Part shown: positions 42,099 through 55,500 of the stretch, piece by piece
Layout of the letters: the number at the start of each line of letters is the position of its first letter
Position numbering within the stretch: position 1 is the stretch's first letter
Source: Blastocystis hominis
Lineage: Eukaryota; Sar; Bigyra; Opalinata; Blastocystidae
Direction: 5' to 3'
Assembly (NCBI RefSeq): GCF_000151665.1
Contig: NW_013171820.1
Location: 156,444 to 220,443, forward strand
Length of the DNA: 64,000 nt
Position numbers and translations under genes: made by a program
Notes under the pieces: model-generated
What the model saw: the letters and a program-made list of their open reading frames with translations, nothing else
What the model was told of the DNA's origin: nothing
Database searches by the model: none

Positions 42099-45000
42099 TA
42101 CTCAGAATCGCTTATTTCTTCCATATCTTCGTCGGACTCGCTGAAATCATCCAGCCAATGAATATGGAACGCGTTTGTCTTCAAAAAGCTATCGACTTCA
42201 CTTTGAGCCATCAAGTTTTCGCTTGATGAAAGCACCTCAACGAAGCGTCGAACCGACTCCTCGCGCTGGTTCTTCGTCTTGAAAAGCTTCATCCGATTGC
42301 TGGTCAGATGCAGGTTACGAATATCTTCCTTGTTGCATTTCGACTTGAGCTGCTTAAAAAGTTCACTACACATCAAAAACAACGACAAAGCCTACTCTAA
42401 CGCTCCATAGCGAATATAGACATTCCACCGAGCGGGATTCTCTCCTTGCGACACGACTTCCAGCTTGTACTTCGTGATCTTCTTCTTCACTCCCGTCTCA
42501 TTGACTTCTTCTCGCTTTTTGTCCACCAACCGCGCGCTCTTCACCTTCAGGACTCGCAGATCCGGGGCCTTCCGACCACCCTTCGTCTCCGTGTCGCGTT
42601 CTTCACTGCTGGATGCCTCGGAGTGGATTTCGGGAAGCATGCGACGCACACTCTCTGCGATTGCGTCCTTGGTCATGAAATCCACGTTGGTGCAGTAGTG
42701 CTCAATCTCGGACGCGAGCTTCTCGGACTCGAAGAGAAGCTCCACCTGCTTCAGCTTCAATTCTCCATCTACCTTGGAAGTCACCGTATTCACCATGGCA
42801 CTCAGATTCTTCATCACCTCGTTCTTCTGCTTCGAGTTCTTCGGAATCAACTCCAGCTCCTGCCCATGGCGGTGGATCTCCAAGTTGCTGAAAGGAGAAA
42901 CGCCCAGGATCTTCGCACTCGGAGACATCAGCACCAGTTCGTGCGTTGTGAGAAGAACAATGTTCGACCCATTGTCGACTGCACAATGGATCACATAGCG
43001 CTCGTTGGGTTGCAGCTCGATTCCCGTGCCGCGATTTGCCTTCACGAGCAGAGCGTTTCCGCTGCTTAAGTGCTGGTTATACGGCTCCAGCACGTCATCC
43101 AGCGGGATGTACCGCGGAGCACGCAGCGGCTCCACGACCTTCTCTTTGTGCGCGATGTCCTTCACCGTATTCACCACGTTCGTCACGCTGTCGATCGCTC
43201 CCGTTGCAGTCTTGGCCGCAGCGCCGATCAGACCCTTGCCTAAGCCAGCCGCAGCGCCCAGCACTCCCTTCTCCTTAAATCCGGCACCCGTTTCGGTGAA
43301 GATTCCGGTCGCGCCCGACCATATGCCGTGAACGAGGTTCGATTTTCCGGCGGCACGGTCGGCCTGGTACTCCTCGCTGAAGGCCAACGCCGCCAAACCG
43401 TCGCTCGCAGCTCCCGTAATCTTGGTGACCGAGTTCAGAATACCGTAGGACGTCATCGACAGCAATTTCGTCGTGCCCTTACCTAAACCTCCCACGAAAT
43501 CGCGCGGTCCCTTCATCAGACCTTGAATGGGCTCCGTAAAGAAGGCAGTGATTCCGTCACTCACGTCACCAACCAATTCCACAGGATTTCCGATCATGTT
43601 CAAGGAACCAATGATCTTGTAGGACTGCTTCACCACTTCCGCACCATAGAAACCCACCACCTTCATGATAAAGGCGTAGATGTCCGCATAGTAGTTGCTC
43701 AGATAGAACGAACGCAGGTTAATCGGAGTGTTCTCCATGTTGCCCAGCAAGTTCACGATCGTGTTCAAGAACGCGATCAACGGCATCAAGCGGGGGTCCT
43801 GAGGCAGCAAGGCGGAGGACAGAGGAGCGGAGGGGTCATTGCGATACGAGAACTTCATATTAATTGGCTGAAGAATGAAGTATTCCGCAAGAATGTAGGA
43901 CTTGCCGACCTTACCAGAGACCACGTTGGCCGGAATGAAGGCGTGGCACTCGTCCAAAATCTTACGACCATCCACCTCCTGCGAATCTTCCATCGATAAC
44001 GCCAAGTCCGAAACGACACTCAGCAATGCAGTCAAAATCGCACTGTCTACTGCACAAACCATGGGCTGCAAATAGAGTCCCAAATATTCGATAATGGTAA
44101 CAGATGGATAGTACGGCATCGATACAGAAAGCTGGAATAACGGGTTGATCTCTGGACCCTGGTCCGGATTCTCCGGATCATATTCAGGATTTGGCTCGCC
44201 AGCTTCCGTCGATCCCAAAAGAACGTTGTACTTTGTATTCGGAAGATTGCTGTCGATCTGGAACTTGAGTACCGTCATTCCCAGCGAAATTTTGTTGCTC
44301 TCGCACATAATGAGCTCCATTTTCAACGACTCCATACACATGTATAAGATCTCGCGAGGGAAACTATCGACCAACGAGATGCCAACTCCGCCAAAATTGA
44401 TATCCACATGGACTGTCTCCGGATCAACCACATCACTCTCCTCATCCTCAGAAGCCAGATCATCCACTTCTTCGTCTTCGTCTTCGTCTTCACTAAAGTC
44501 GCTTTCGTTTGGCATCGGTGAGATTTTCGACTCGATTCGCTCGACTGCCTGACTCATATCCACACCTTCCTCCTGTGCCTTCGCGCATTCCTTCAGCAAC
44601 GAAATGATCGAGACTTCTTCTTCCTCCTTCTTAAGCTTCAAGAACTTCGACTTCTTCTTCTGCTTCAGCTTGTACAGCACCACGTTAAACGGATCCGCAA
44701 AATCGAATACGACTTCGCGCTGAGCCGCATTCATACCTGCACGCATGCGTAGCAAGTGGTTATCATCGCCATTTTCTAACGTTAACAGCTCTTCCTGCTC
44801 TTCCTTCTTCGTATCAAACGGTTTCGTCCAGTCGGACCCGAGCGTATCACACTTCACACTCAACTTGATCTCTTTCGTTGGCTCAGGGCAGTGATAAGGC
44901 AGAATGCATCCGGCGGGCAGCATCGTGACCTGATTCGTCTCCTTCTCTCCCAGACGCAAGCTGAGATCATACTTGGTTCTGTTCGAGATGTACATACCCG

Positions 45001-48000
45001 GAGTAATGATGACAATGTTCGTCAATGCGTAGACAAGCGGAGCATTCTCCACAATTACTCCAAAAACACGCTCACAGCTATTGGAACTGCCCTTTTGCTT
45101 ACTAGGCATGCAGAATCGGAGACTCGTTCCAATGAGAGCAAGCGAGACGCCATCATTACAATACTCAGAATCCGCCGTTTTGAACTCCATCACCTTCGAA
45201 CGGCTCTCCGAACTCATAAACGAGAACATGTAGGGCTTGAGCAGCTCCTCCTTTCCGAACGAAACGTCGGTGGTGTCGAGCGTGGGGACCGCCACTCCGG
45301 GCAGCTGAAGAGGTTCGCTCGACTTGGCACCCTTTTCGTGAATGAAGATGTCTTCTCCCGTGCGGTTAATCACCCAGAAATCGCAGTACAGCTGCATCGT
45401 GAGAATGCCCGTGATGTTCTCGATCGCCTTGTAGGTCAAGCGCAACTTTTCTCCGTTGGGTCTCTCCAGCATTACGGACTGCTGCTTCTCCTGAGGGAAC
45501 GCAACCATCGAATCCTCCAACGCAGAGAACTTCGTGAAACCCTCCGGACGCACAGCGATGCGAACTGCTGCTTCCTCTTCGCTCTCAGCGTTCAGCGGCA
45601 CTCCATTGTACTTGATCGACTGGCCCTCGGACAGAAGGCCCGAATACTTCTCCTGCTCGTTGAAGTAAATCTTGTACTCCAACGGAACAGGGAGCAGGTT
45701 TGCGAGCGACATCACGGGAGATAGAATGATGTGATAGAGCGTCACAAACTGCTTGTTGTAGATATCGTAAATGTCCTTCGACTGGACACTCACATGGAAA
45801 TACTTCGGGAGCGAGGGACTGCCGACGTTTATGCACGGCTGGATCGTATTCTCTATCAACTCGGGACTTAGGCGCATGCTGTAGTTACCAATCTGCACGG
45901 ACGGGCTTTGCATCACGCTCAGAGGGCAGTATTCGATGTCACGGTGGGCCATTGTAATCTTGGTCGCAGCGCTAGGAGCCATCGTGTTGGTGAAGGTGAT
46001 CTCCAAGTCCTGCTCCGTGAGGTTCTCCACGCAGTACTGCGAGGTGATGTCAATCACCTTCCGACCCTTGATCACCCGATTGTGAACCAAGATATCGAGA
46101 GTCTTGCCCTGCGGGTTCGTTAACTGCTCATACACGACGCGATCACGATCCACGAGGCAATCGATCTCGTTGTATCCCTCCAAACGGAGACTGATCAGAC
46201 GGTCGGGAATCTTCCGATATTCCTTCTTGAGGAACAGCAGCGTCAAGGACGGATGGGCGGGCATCGTCGTCTTTACACCCTTGCTAGGCACTGTAAACCA
46301 GCTGGGAGCATACGAAGAGCGAATTCTCTCCAGCTCGGCGGAAGATACAGTTCGAACCGTCGCAAGGCTCGTTTCAATGGATTGGACCAGGGACTCTTGA
46401 CGGGCTGAGTCGAACTGTTCGATAATGACAGAGGAATCCCGATATTGCAAGCAGCACGCGATAGGGAAGATATGACCACAAGTGGCATCGGTCTTCTCAA
46501 TGCTGTCCGTTTGTACTACCAAATTTTGACGCATCGTGAATACATCGTTCTGGAGAAGAGGAACGTGCTTAAATAGGCGGATGTGCGGCTTCACCGAGTG
46601 AAGCTCTAACCAGCGGCAGTGTGTGCGATACGAATCCACAACGTCCACAACGCCTGCATACATCACATGGTCCGTCGCCTCCTCTTCAAGCTTCTTCTTC
46701 TCCATCTCCAGCATCATGTTGTTAATGTCTCCATCCTGCTTGATGCGATACTCCAGCGTATATCCCGTGCTATTCTTCACACCCACATAGAAGTTGTTCG
46801 TCATCTTTCGCTTGCCACTCTCGCACGTCAAGAAGTCGTTCAACATATCCAGCAAGGAGGAAATCAGGGTTGCCGTCAAGTTCATCTGCAGAATGCGAGG
46901 AGCATCGAGCTTCACATGCATTGCCGTATCCTCTTCCTCCTCCTTATCACCGCCCGTGACACTATCATATGTGTAGAAGTCGTGCTCTTCCTTATCCTTT
47001 ACCTGGCGCACATGGATTCCCATGTCCCATTTCTCCATGAACGGTTCCCAAATCGCCTGGCTGGCCTTATAGTAATCTGAGTAGAAGGCGCTGTTCACAT
47101 GAGCAAAGAGGTTGTTGCCCATGCAAGCTCCCACCTTGATCTGACTCACGTTAAACTGGAGCACAGGCAGGTCGAACTCCTTGGCATCGTTCACCAGAAT
47201 GAAGGAAATCTTTTCAAACAGCACATCCGCTCGGATGTGCATCACGCTCGCGCTCGGAGGCACCGGCTCTGTCTTCGCAACCTCCTCCTTTTTGGCACGC
47301 GCCGGGGACTTGGCCTTGCTGTCCTCCACATCCGCCATGTCGCTGATTCTTCCCATAGACACAGGGGATTTCTCGAGCGAAGGAGGCGTGCTCACGATGG
47401 CGGTATTGCCGGACTCGTCTTCCTTCGCCTTCGGAAGAAGGTTCGTAATAAAGTTCAAAAACAGCTTGGCATCCAGAATTCCCAGACGGATTGTCAAATC
47501 AGAGCCCTTTACCGATGCGGTGATGTTCTTGAGGAAGTCTGTGAGAGCCACATCGATGTCCACTTCAAATGGATAAATGGCATCTTGCACGTCAGTCACC
47601 ATCAGACGCAGCTCCGAGTTCGAACGCAGACCACGCAGCGAGTTCACGCTCAACGAGGTCTTCACGTCCATGAAAGGAGTGACATGCGCATCCAATTCGA
47701 CGCCAAAGCAGAACAGGAACACCGGCACCGTCTCGTCCTTCCACTCCTCGCAGATATAGACAGCCATGCGCTGCATGTGAAGCGCCACAGTGATGTTGGG
47801 GATCAGAGATGCATCGCTCGCCTCTGGCTCCTCTGGCTCCTCCGCTGTGGGCTGTACGCTCTGTCCCTCAATGCACTCGCTATTGATTGCAGGCGCAGCG
47901 GACGCAGTGGACGCAGTCGATAGAGCCGGTCTCGATTGGGAGACCGACGAGGCCGCTTCGGTGAACGCCTCCGACACACGCGCGCCAACCGCAGTTGCCC

Positions 48001-51000
48001 AGTCGAGCATGTCAAAGATCCAAGGAGAGGGCAGCATAGCCACCTGACCCACAAACATCGATACGGCAATATCCATTACGACCTCGTCCTGCTTGTTATC
48101 GTTCCGAATCACAACGTCGCTCACTTCCCGCAATGGCTTGTTGGTCAAGTCCACGATCACAGAGAAGGCAGGCATGTTCTCTTCTCCGATCTGCAAGAGC
48201 GTTCGGAAGTTCGAGTAAAGGGGAGATTCAGGACGAGAATCGCGAATCGTGATCATCTTCAAAGACACGGCCGCAGAGATATTCATGTTGTGCATATAGG
48301 CCTGAACACTCAAATCGTTGATGGACACAGCAGCAATGCTTCCCTCCACAGTACCCACATTCGAGCGCATCTTCTTACTCGACTGAACGCCTTCATAGCC
48401 ATGGTTGCCTCGGAACAATTCGATCGTAACTCCTTCAAAGAGAAGGTTCACATGGATTCGGTCTGCAATGTTTCCATTGTGCTCCACGGGAGGCTTCTCC
48501 TTCTCTTCGACTGGAGGTAACGCACTCAAATCAATCGTGGAATCCAGAGAAACGGTCGAATCCGAGCGAGGCAGGAACGAGTCATCATCGGGGGAATTGT
48601 TAATATGGTCCAATTCGGCTTGAAGCGCCTCTTCTTCCATATGACTCAGATGGGCCGATAAACGATTGCTCTTTCGACTCACAATTCCTCCACGATGTTC
48701 CGGAATGGGAATCACGTCAGCAGAGGAAGTATCCACAGATGTCGCTACGCCAGAAGATGAAGCGGGAACAGGAGAACGAGAAGAAGAAGGAGAAGAAGGA
48801 GGAGGAGGAAGCAACATGACGACCGGCTCTTCTTTGAGGTTTTCTGTGAGAAGATGAATCAATGCCAGAACCTGGTCTTCTGAGAAAGCCAGCACGATAT
48901 GAGAAAGATCAACCGATGCCTCCGTCTTCACGGCTACGATCGCAGTCACAGCTAGATCGATTGAACCCATAATGGTTTGGACCTTTCCATCCAGCGAACT
49001 GTATAAGGAAACGCCAGTAATCTCAATCGACACCTTGTTCAGGGTATAAACTACCGAATCCTTACGGATTTCATTGCTGCGCTTCTTTCTTTCAGGGTCC
49101 GTATTCGAGATTTTGATGCATCCAAGACGCATGGCTAAGTAGTCGGGCGAATTCGAGGACTTCGGGATAATCAGCTTGGTATTGGCGATCATAACATCGA
49201 CACGAGGCAGTTCAGTTGGTACCAAATCATCGTTGGGATTCGGAAGGATAAACTTCTTCAGATTTTGCGTCACGCCATGCAAATGCTCCAATATCTGCGT
49301 CTCTCCCGACTGCGCCGCATTCGTGTTGATGTACGACAAACCGATCGTCTTCGCGGTATCAAGGACGTTTCCGACAATCTGAGTGGTGATTTCTGGGTTA
49401 GGTTCCTTCGCTTCTGCTTCTGCTTCTGCTTCTGCTTCTGCTTCTGCTTCTACCTTAACTTCTGGCTCTGCCTTAACTTCTGGCCCAGACAAAAGCTTCA
49501 ACCCATCCATGATCGGACCATTCATAACATAGTTCAACACCTCTGTGATAAAACGCATGCGTACTGTGAGGATCGGAGCACCAATTCGGCATCCCGCTTC
49601 CAAGCTAAATCCGGGATAACTCGGCCATCGATCATCATTATACAACTTTACTCCAGCATCAATAAAATCATTCTTGGCACTGTCTCCCATGGTCGCATCG
49701 TGACTGATCGAAACCACGGAAGAATACAATCCGCATCCACTTGTCAAATCCCTCACCGATGCATCATGAATATTAAAGAAGAGCGAAATCTTCGCAGCAC
49801 AAATCTCCACTTTCGTCTGAATGTCATACACTCCAGCACGCATAATAGGACCCTTGCCTTCCGTATCCAGCATGATCTGAGCGGCGTCCATGGAGAGATT
49901 AACGACGATACTCTTGCGCTCCCAGTTTGAGGGAATTGGCTTTGGAGGCGCGGACACTAATGAGTCGGAGTATTCCTTCAACTGCTTCGTCTTCTCGTCT
50001 GCTTTAATCGCCGCCTTCTTCAGTAACTCCATTACTTTCGGAGAAGGAGTGATGAACCGCAGCAGACTGTAAATCAAGACTCGACTCAACACAATGTTCA
50101 CCTGGCCTAGCGCCACTTTCACAAAAATATCCTGCTTACTATACTTGTACAAATGGGAACTGGCAGGAACCAGCACGACTTCTGTCACAAGCAAAGGCTT
50201 CCGAATAATGTCGTTTGGATGACCGTCATCCCCCACATCACAAACGCACATCATATATCTCGTATCCTTCTGCAGATCGCTTGACACAGTATCCTTAATA
50301 TGCACATCCAGCACGCTCACACCCGCAGTTATCATGGCACTGCTGACTGTGGATTGCACCTTGACCTCATTCACGCAAAGGGCCATAATGTGCTCTGTGT
50401 CCTGATGCGGAACCATGTCATTATTGAGCCGAAGCTCAAAGGAATGAAGCATAACACTCGCATCAACCAGCATGTTACGGTAATGGCACTCAGAGTCGAC
50501 TCGTTTGTTCAATTCATCAGTACTCTTCTTAAGACGGAAGAACACCAAAGCAATAGACGCTGCTAAGAACAGCAGGATTAAAAGCGATGGGAAGAACATC
50601 TGATAGAGTGCGATTGGAAAAGCACTTAAGAATAGGAGCAAAAACCCAACGCGCATATACGACGAAAGAAGATAGTTTGCCATAAAGCACGCGAATGGAA
50701 TAATACCGAATACATAGTGATACTCGATATTCTCCACCTTGGGATTCTCATTCTTCAGCGCAGATGTTGGTTGAGGCGGACTGGAAGCAGAACCATTACC
50801 AGCGCTGCCATCCTCAATTTCCGGAGGACTTGCGCTCTTCGGCGCAGGATCCGAAGGCAGCGAATTCAGGAAATCATCCACAAAGCAAGCAATATTCTCA
50901 TACTGCGACTTTTCAATTTCTAAATCAACCTTAAAAATATCCAACTGAACGCGGAGCATGGGCAAAGGCGTTCGATACATCTCCCACAGCATTTCGCACA

Positions 51001-52407
51001 TTTCTCGCGCACGAATTCCAACAGGAACCGTGTATTCTGCCTCCTGACTGAGCAGGTTCCGCACCTTCTTCGGGAACTCCTTCCTTGACTGCGCCAACTC
51101 AGCAGGCAGATCCATCCCTTTCAACAGCGAGAGAACCTTCGAATCGATTGCGTCGCTCTCCGCTACATTCAGTCTTCCACACATTTCTTGTAAGCTATCT
51201 TCAACACTTCGGTGACGATCCTCCACGCGGCGAAGATCGCCGATTATTTTCACTTTACAATGCAAATCGTCCAGCAAGTGATCGTCCGGATCATATTGGA
51301 TTACACTTTTCGATTTGCTCGCTTCTTCTGCACTCAGGAAAAAGGCTTTCATCGAATCGACTATACATTCCTTGTCTCTGTCAGCAAGTAGCTCTTGGTC
51401 GTTTAAGCACCAATACAGAGTGAGACCATCCATACTGAAATTCTTGCGAACACTCCACTTCGGAGCCTCTTTGGACACTTCCATAGTATCCAAAACAATA
51501 GACTCGAGACCTACTCCCAGAGAAAAAACAGGAATGGGAGACTTCGGATTACCTTCTAAGCGAATGTGTAATCGATTTAGGCGGAACTCGAAATTGTTTG
51601 CAAGAAGAGTTGCGAACTGAAAAGCGTCACTAAGATCAGTCAGACCACGTTTCTCCACTTCCTTCGGCGATTCCTCTTCACTATCATCGCCATCCTTAGA
51701 GAGATCTTCCTTGTCAGTAGTATCCTGAGGAAGATCTTCTTCGTCATCGACAGCCTCATTGAGACCTTCTTCATCCTTCGAAGTATCTTTCGAAGTATCT
51801 TTCGAAGTATCTTTCGAAGTATCTTTCGAAGTATCTTTCGAAGTACTCTTGGGTGCATCCTTAGGAGCATCCTGAGGAACATCCTTCAAAGTATCCTTCA
51901 AAGTGTCCTTCAAAGTGTCCTTCAAAGTGTCCTTCAAAGTGTCCTTCAAAGTGTCCTTCAAAGTATCCTCCAAAGTATCCTTCAAAGTGTCCTTCAAAGT
52001 ATCCTTAGGTAATTCACCATCAGACACTTCCTGAGACACTCCTTCCTGATTCTCCGAAGTACTCGGATCCAATGGTTGCACCAATACATACATATCATCA
52101 ACTTCTACAGAAATAGGATGGCGGTTCAGAGACAGCCACGGAAACTATAAATTAGAAATAGAAAGAAGCGGATACCTTAATAATAAGAGTCCCGAGATAG
52201 ATATCCTTTACACAAAGGGGGAGATCCATGTCATTGAGAAACGACGTATTCACTCTCTGCACATGATAATGTATCTCCGCTACATACGATATTATGAAGT
52301 TCAATTGCTCCATTGAGTAACGAAAGTTTCAGATCTGACGGATTCAAGTCACATATATAAGTAGATAAGAACTTATTGGCCAGGGAAATAATCTGTCCTT
52401 CTAACAT
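42099..52407 (-). CDS. VPS13: VPS13-family bulk lipid transfer protein
   Basis: VPS13 proteins are rod-like bridges that move lipids between membranes at contact sites. Exons: 52407-52288, 52256-52176, 52144-42402 and 42365-42099, about 3,403 residues. Introns are 31, 31 and 36 nt. The two tiny first exons rebuild the chorein N-terminus (LEGQIISLANKFLSTYI, LKLSLLNGAIELHN, LPLCVKDIYLGTLIIK-FPW). Then come Lys-Asp-Thr-Leu repeats, an unusual hydrophobic block (about residues 535-610), a long beta-groove region, an Arg/Asn-rich VAB-type region and the signature C-terminus (VELVGDVSDGITAFFTEP, GPRDFVGGLGKGTTKLL), followed by a PH-like end. The last exon is acidic. TA at the end plus poly(A) makes UAA. 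A GAA/GCA Glu-Ala run lies at 49411-49452. Confidence 0.93.
51775..51846. repeat. 12-bp tandem repeat, coding Lys-Asp-Thr-Ser
   Basis: About six copies of a 12-bp unit in frame in VPS13. Confidence 0.9.
51880..52015. repeat. 12-bp tandem repeat, coding Lys-Asp-Thr-Leu
   Basis: About 11 copies in frame in VPS13, close to the first repeat and differing at the Ser/Leu codon. Confidence 0.9.
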
Positions 52408-52518
52408 AGAGTATTACGAAATGAACAGATTTATGATTAATCACTTCTTTCTAACGCCCCCCCTAACCGCGGTTATTTTACTACCGAAACACTTTCTCAT
52501 TGCGCAATACCAGTTTCG

Positions 52519-52526
52519 AACAAACA
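52519..52526 (-). terminator. TGTTTGTT polyadenylation octamer of the USP gene
   Basis: Exact octamer 11 nt after the encoded TAA of the ubiquitin-protease gene. Confidence 0.8.
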
Positions 52527-52537
52527 AACCGAAAACC

Positions 52538-55500
52538 TTATTTTCTCTTTTCTTCTTGAATCTGAGATAAAGCAACCTCTAAACAAGGAATGTGCTTCAC
52601 TTTTAAGCTTAATGGAGAATTCCGCTCTTCGATCTAAAATAACATCCCAGGTCACAAAAATCACCTGACTTAGAACATCTTCAGGGTAGAGAGATAACGG
52701 AATCGCTTTCTGGGAATAGATGGGTAACAAGGTTCCAGAAGACTGCAGAGAAATCTCCTTATGGTACACAACATAAGTCGGACAGTATCCATAATCGTAA
52801 ATATCGCGCTGCACCTCTTCCCAAGTATAAGGGACGATTTCCTCGTCATTGTAGAAAACCCACTGATTACCATTATTATTGAGGGAACTATTCAAAGCGT
52901 CGTCTGAGTGACGACAAAGTACCACATAATGGCCACTGTCCATAGAATAGCCCACATGGCACACGATCGCATAGATATAATAGTGCACCTACGACCTAAA
53001 GACAAAACAAAAGACATTTACGCCCGAGAGAGTTAGGATCGGGTTGATGTAGACATGAGAACAGTCCTTGAGCAGAGCGTGGGTCGTTTCATTGAAGAAG
53101 GTACGGCTGATTGCGATATTCAGATAGCTCGGGAACACGCTGAGCCTCGCCTCCTTCTTCAGGGTGACGTTGCACTGATTGCAGACCAGATCTGCGGCCG
53201 TTATGCCCAGCTGCAACGAGGAATGCAGCATGGACTGGAGACTCAGATCGCTCACAGACGGGGAGTACACCGCGTAGGACACTTGCAGACCGGAGAACAC
53301 GATGCCCAGAGCCGGTTTCTTGCTGTAACTGCTCTTCAGCAGCTAGATTTCGGCCAATCCGCGCATTCCTACCTGGATGAAATCGCCTTCGAACACGTTC
53401 CCTTCCTTCAGATGCATCGAATAGCAGATCGTGTTGTTCGTGGACGCCTCCCCCGGAAGGATCAGCTGACACCCAGTCGAGTCGCAGAGCAAAAACCCGC
53501 TGCGCGGTTCACTCGAAGACCCGCACGTAATCTTGTAGAGACGAGCGGAGGCCGCCGAAGCGTCCTTCAAATCGAACATGAATGTGGCGTGGTCGTCGCA
53601 GAAGGTGAGCATGTTCACATCCCCCTTGGCCTGAATTCCTTGGAGCTGAAGGGACAATCCCTTCCAGCTCACGTGGGTGATCGTGCCGTTGTCCTCTTCA
53701 TAAGGCAGCTGGTGCAGAATCCCCGTAATTTGGCTATAGAAATAGAGCTTTCCTCCCATCTGGAAGCCTTTCCCAGAGTGGGATTGCTCCCCCACCATCA
53801 GGCTGGCCCTCGTGATCACCTTGAAATCGTTGTAAGCGTCCTGGATCGAGCACGTGTCCACCAGTTTGCCATTCACATACAACGCCATCTGGAAGGTATT
53901 GGGCTCGATCGAAATCACAGAGAAGCCCTTTCTCGGCGGTTGCTGCGCGTCTTGCAGCGCAGGAATGTAAACGGTGGGGGAGAACACCAAATAATGGTCC
54001 GAGTGGGCTTTGGCCACCTTCGCGATGTCGCCCATGATGCAGGACAGCACTTGCGATGGGGATTTCAAGGTACGCGGCAAGAAGGGGGGCTGCGGGAGGG
54101 AGAGAGATTGAGGAATGCCCAGATCGACCGACGACAAATCGCAGAAGGAGGCGTCAACCACCTTTTGGAAGATTTCAAATTCCAAAAAATCGTCGTAGTA
54201 TTGATAGAAGAAACTGCCCAGAAGCTGGTATTTTCCGGTGTTCGTCTCCGTGAGCTTCTTATTGTTCCTATCGACTCCGCGGATGAGCACGTCCACAACC
54301 AACTGGTAGGAATGGAACACTGCGTTCTCGTTCATCTCGAAGCAGTACATCGGCTGGTACTCGCATGCGAACAAATAGGAAGGCGTGAACTGATGGAACG
54401 AGGGTATCGGGACGAAGGAATAAGGAATATCTCCTGCAAGGAATAAAAAGAGAAACGCACCATACTCTTCTTGTTTGCCAGGTAAAGACAACTGAACGGC
54501 TTCTTCGATTTGTCGCGCTCCAAAGCGAGATATACGCTCTGTTCCCTGTAGTCGAATAGATAGGTGTAGGTAACATTCGGCCTTTCCTTGGGCGGTTTCT
54601 ATTCTTAAGTGATGCATTGCACACATACATCGTAACTATACAGCTCGAACGAGATGCCAGTAATCGGGTAGATTGGAGAAGCCAAGGAAATGTAGCAGCC
54701 CTGCAACGAGCAATCCTTCTCTTCCATAGGCCAGGTGTTTTTGCACTGATCACAGTGGGCATCGATGGCTATCTTGCCTTGCCAAGCACTGAGAGGATTC
54801 GGAGGGCAAGCAGGCAACGTCTTCATGAGTCTCTGGTAACACGAATCAACTGCGTTCATTAAATAGTCATAGTACTCTCCCATATCCTATTCATTATCAA
54901 ATTTAACAACAAAAGCTGGGTACATGTTGAGTGCCAATTTCAAAACGATCTTTGAGAGTCAGCATAACGTTGTTGAACTCAGTGTTGTACCAAGAGAACT
55001 GAAGACGCGTGAAGATTTCCATAATTGCCTTTAAAACGCGGAACTCGTCGGTATCACTGATCTTCTCCGATTCGGCACACAACTTGTACATCTGCGCGAT
55101 GGATAATATCAGCGAGTCGGAGTGGAAGAGCAGCTGAAGCGTGCTGTTCTGGAAGCAGATATTGAAGAAGTTGTAGAGTCCGCGGCAAAGACTATGGCTC
55201 GAAGAAAGACGCGTGTTAAAAGAGAAGGAGCCGTTCGATTTGCGACTCTCCAAGATTAGTTTCATCGGACTTAACGTGCCGTTGTTATTCCTCCAGATAT
55301 AATTATACGCAGAATCCTCATCACAGAAGTGGAAAACAAGTAGCTTATCCTCGTTGGGATCTTGCGAGATCACAAAGGATTCCCAGTTGGATTCCTTGTT
55401 TCGAATAGCAACACAGCCGGACGTCTTGTACGTCGGAGGATCTCGTTTCAAGGGGTCCTTATTCGCAAGCAGCGGGAAATCGCGGTAAGAGATATCGCAG

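Noticed and set aside
53055-54446. Plus-strand 463-codon ORF
   Set aside because: Antisense to the USP exon carrying the LamG-like region; composition (many His, Arg, Gln) is typical of a shadow.
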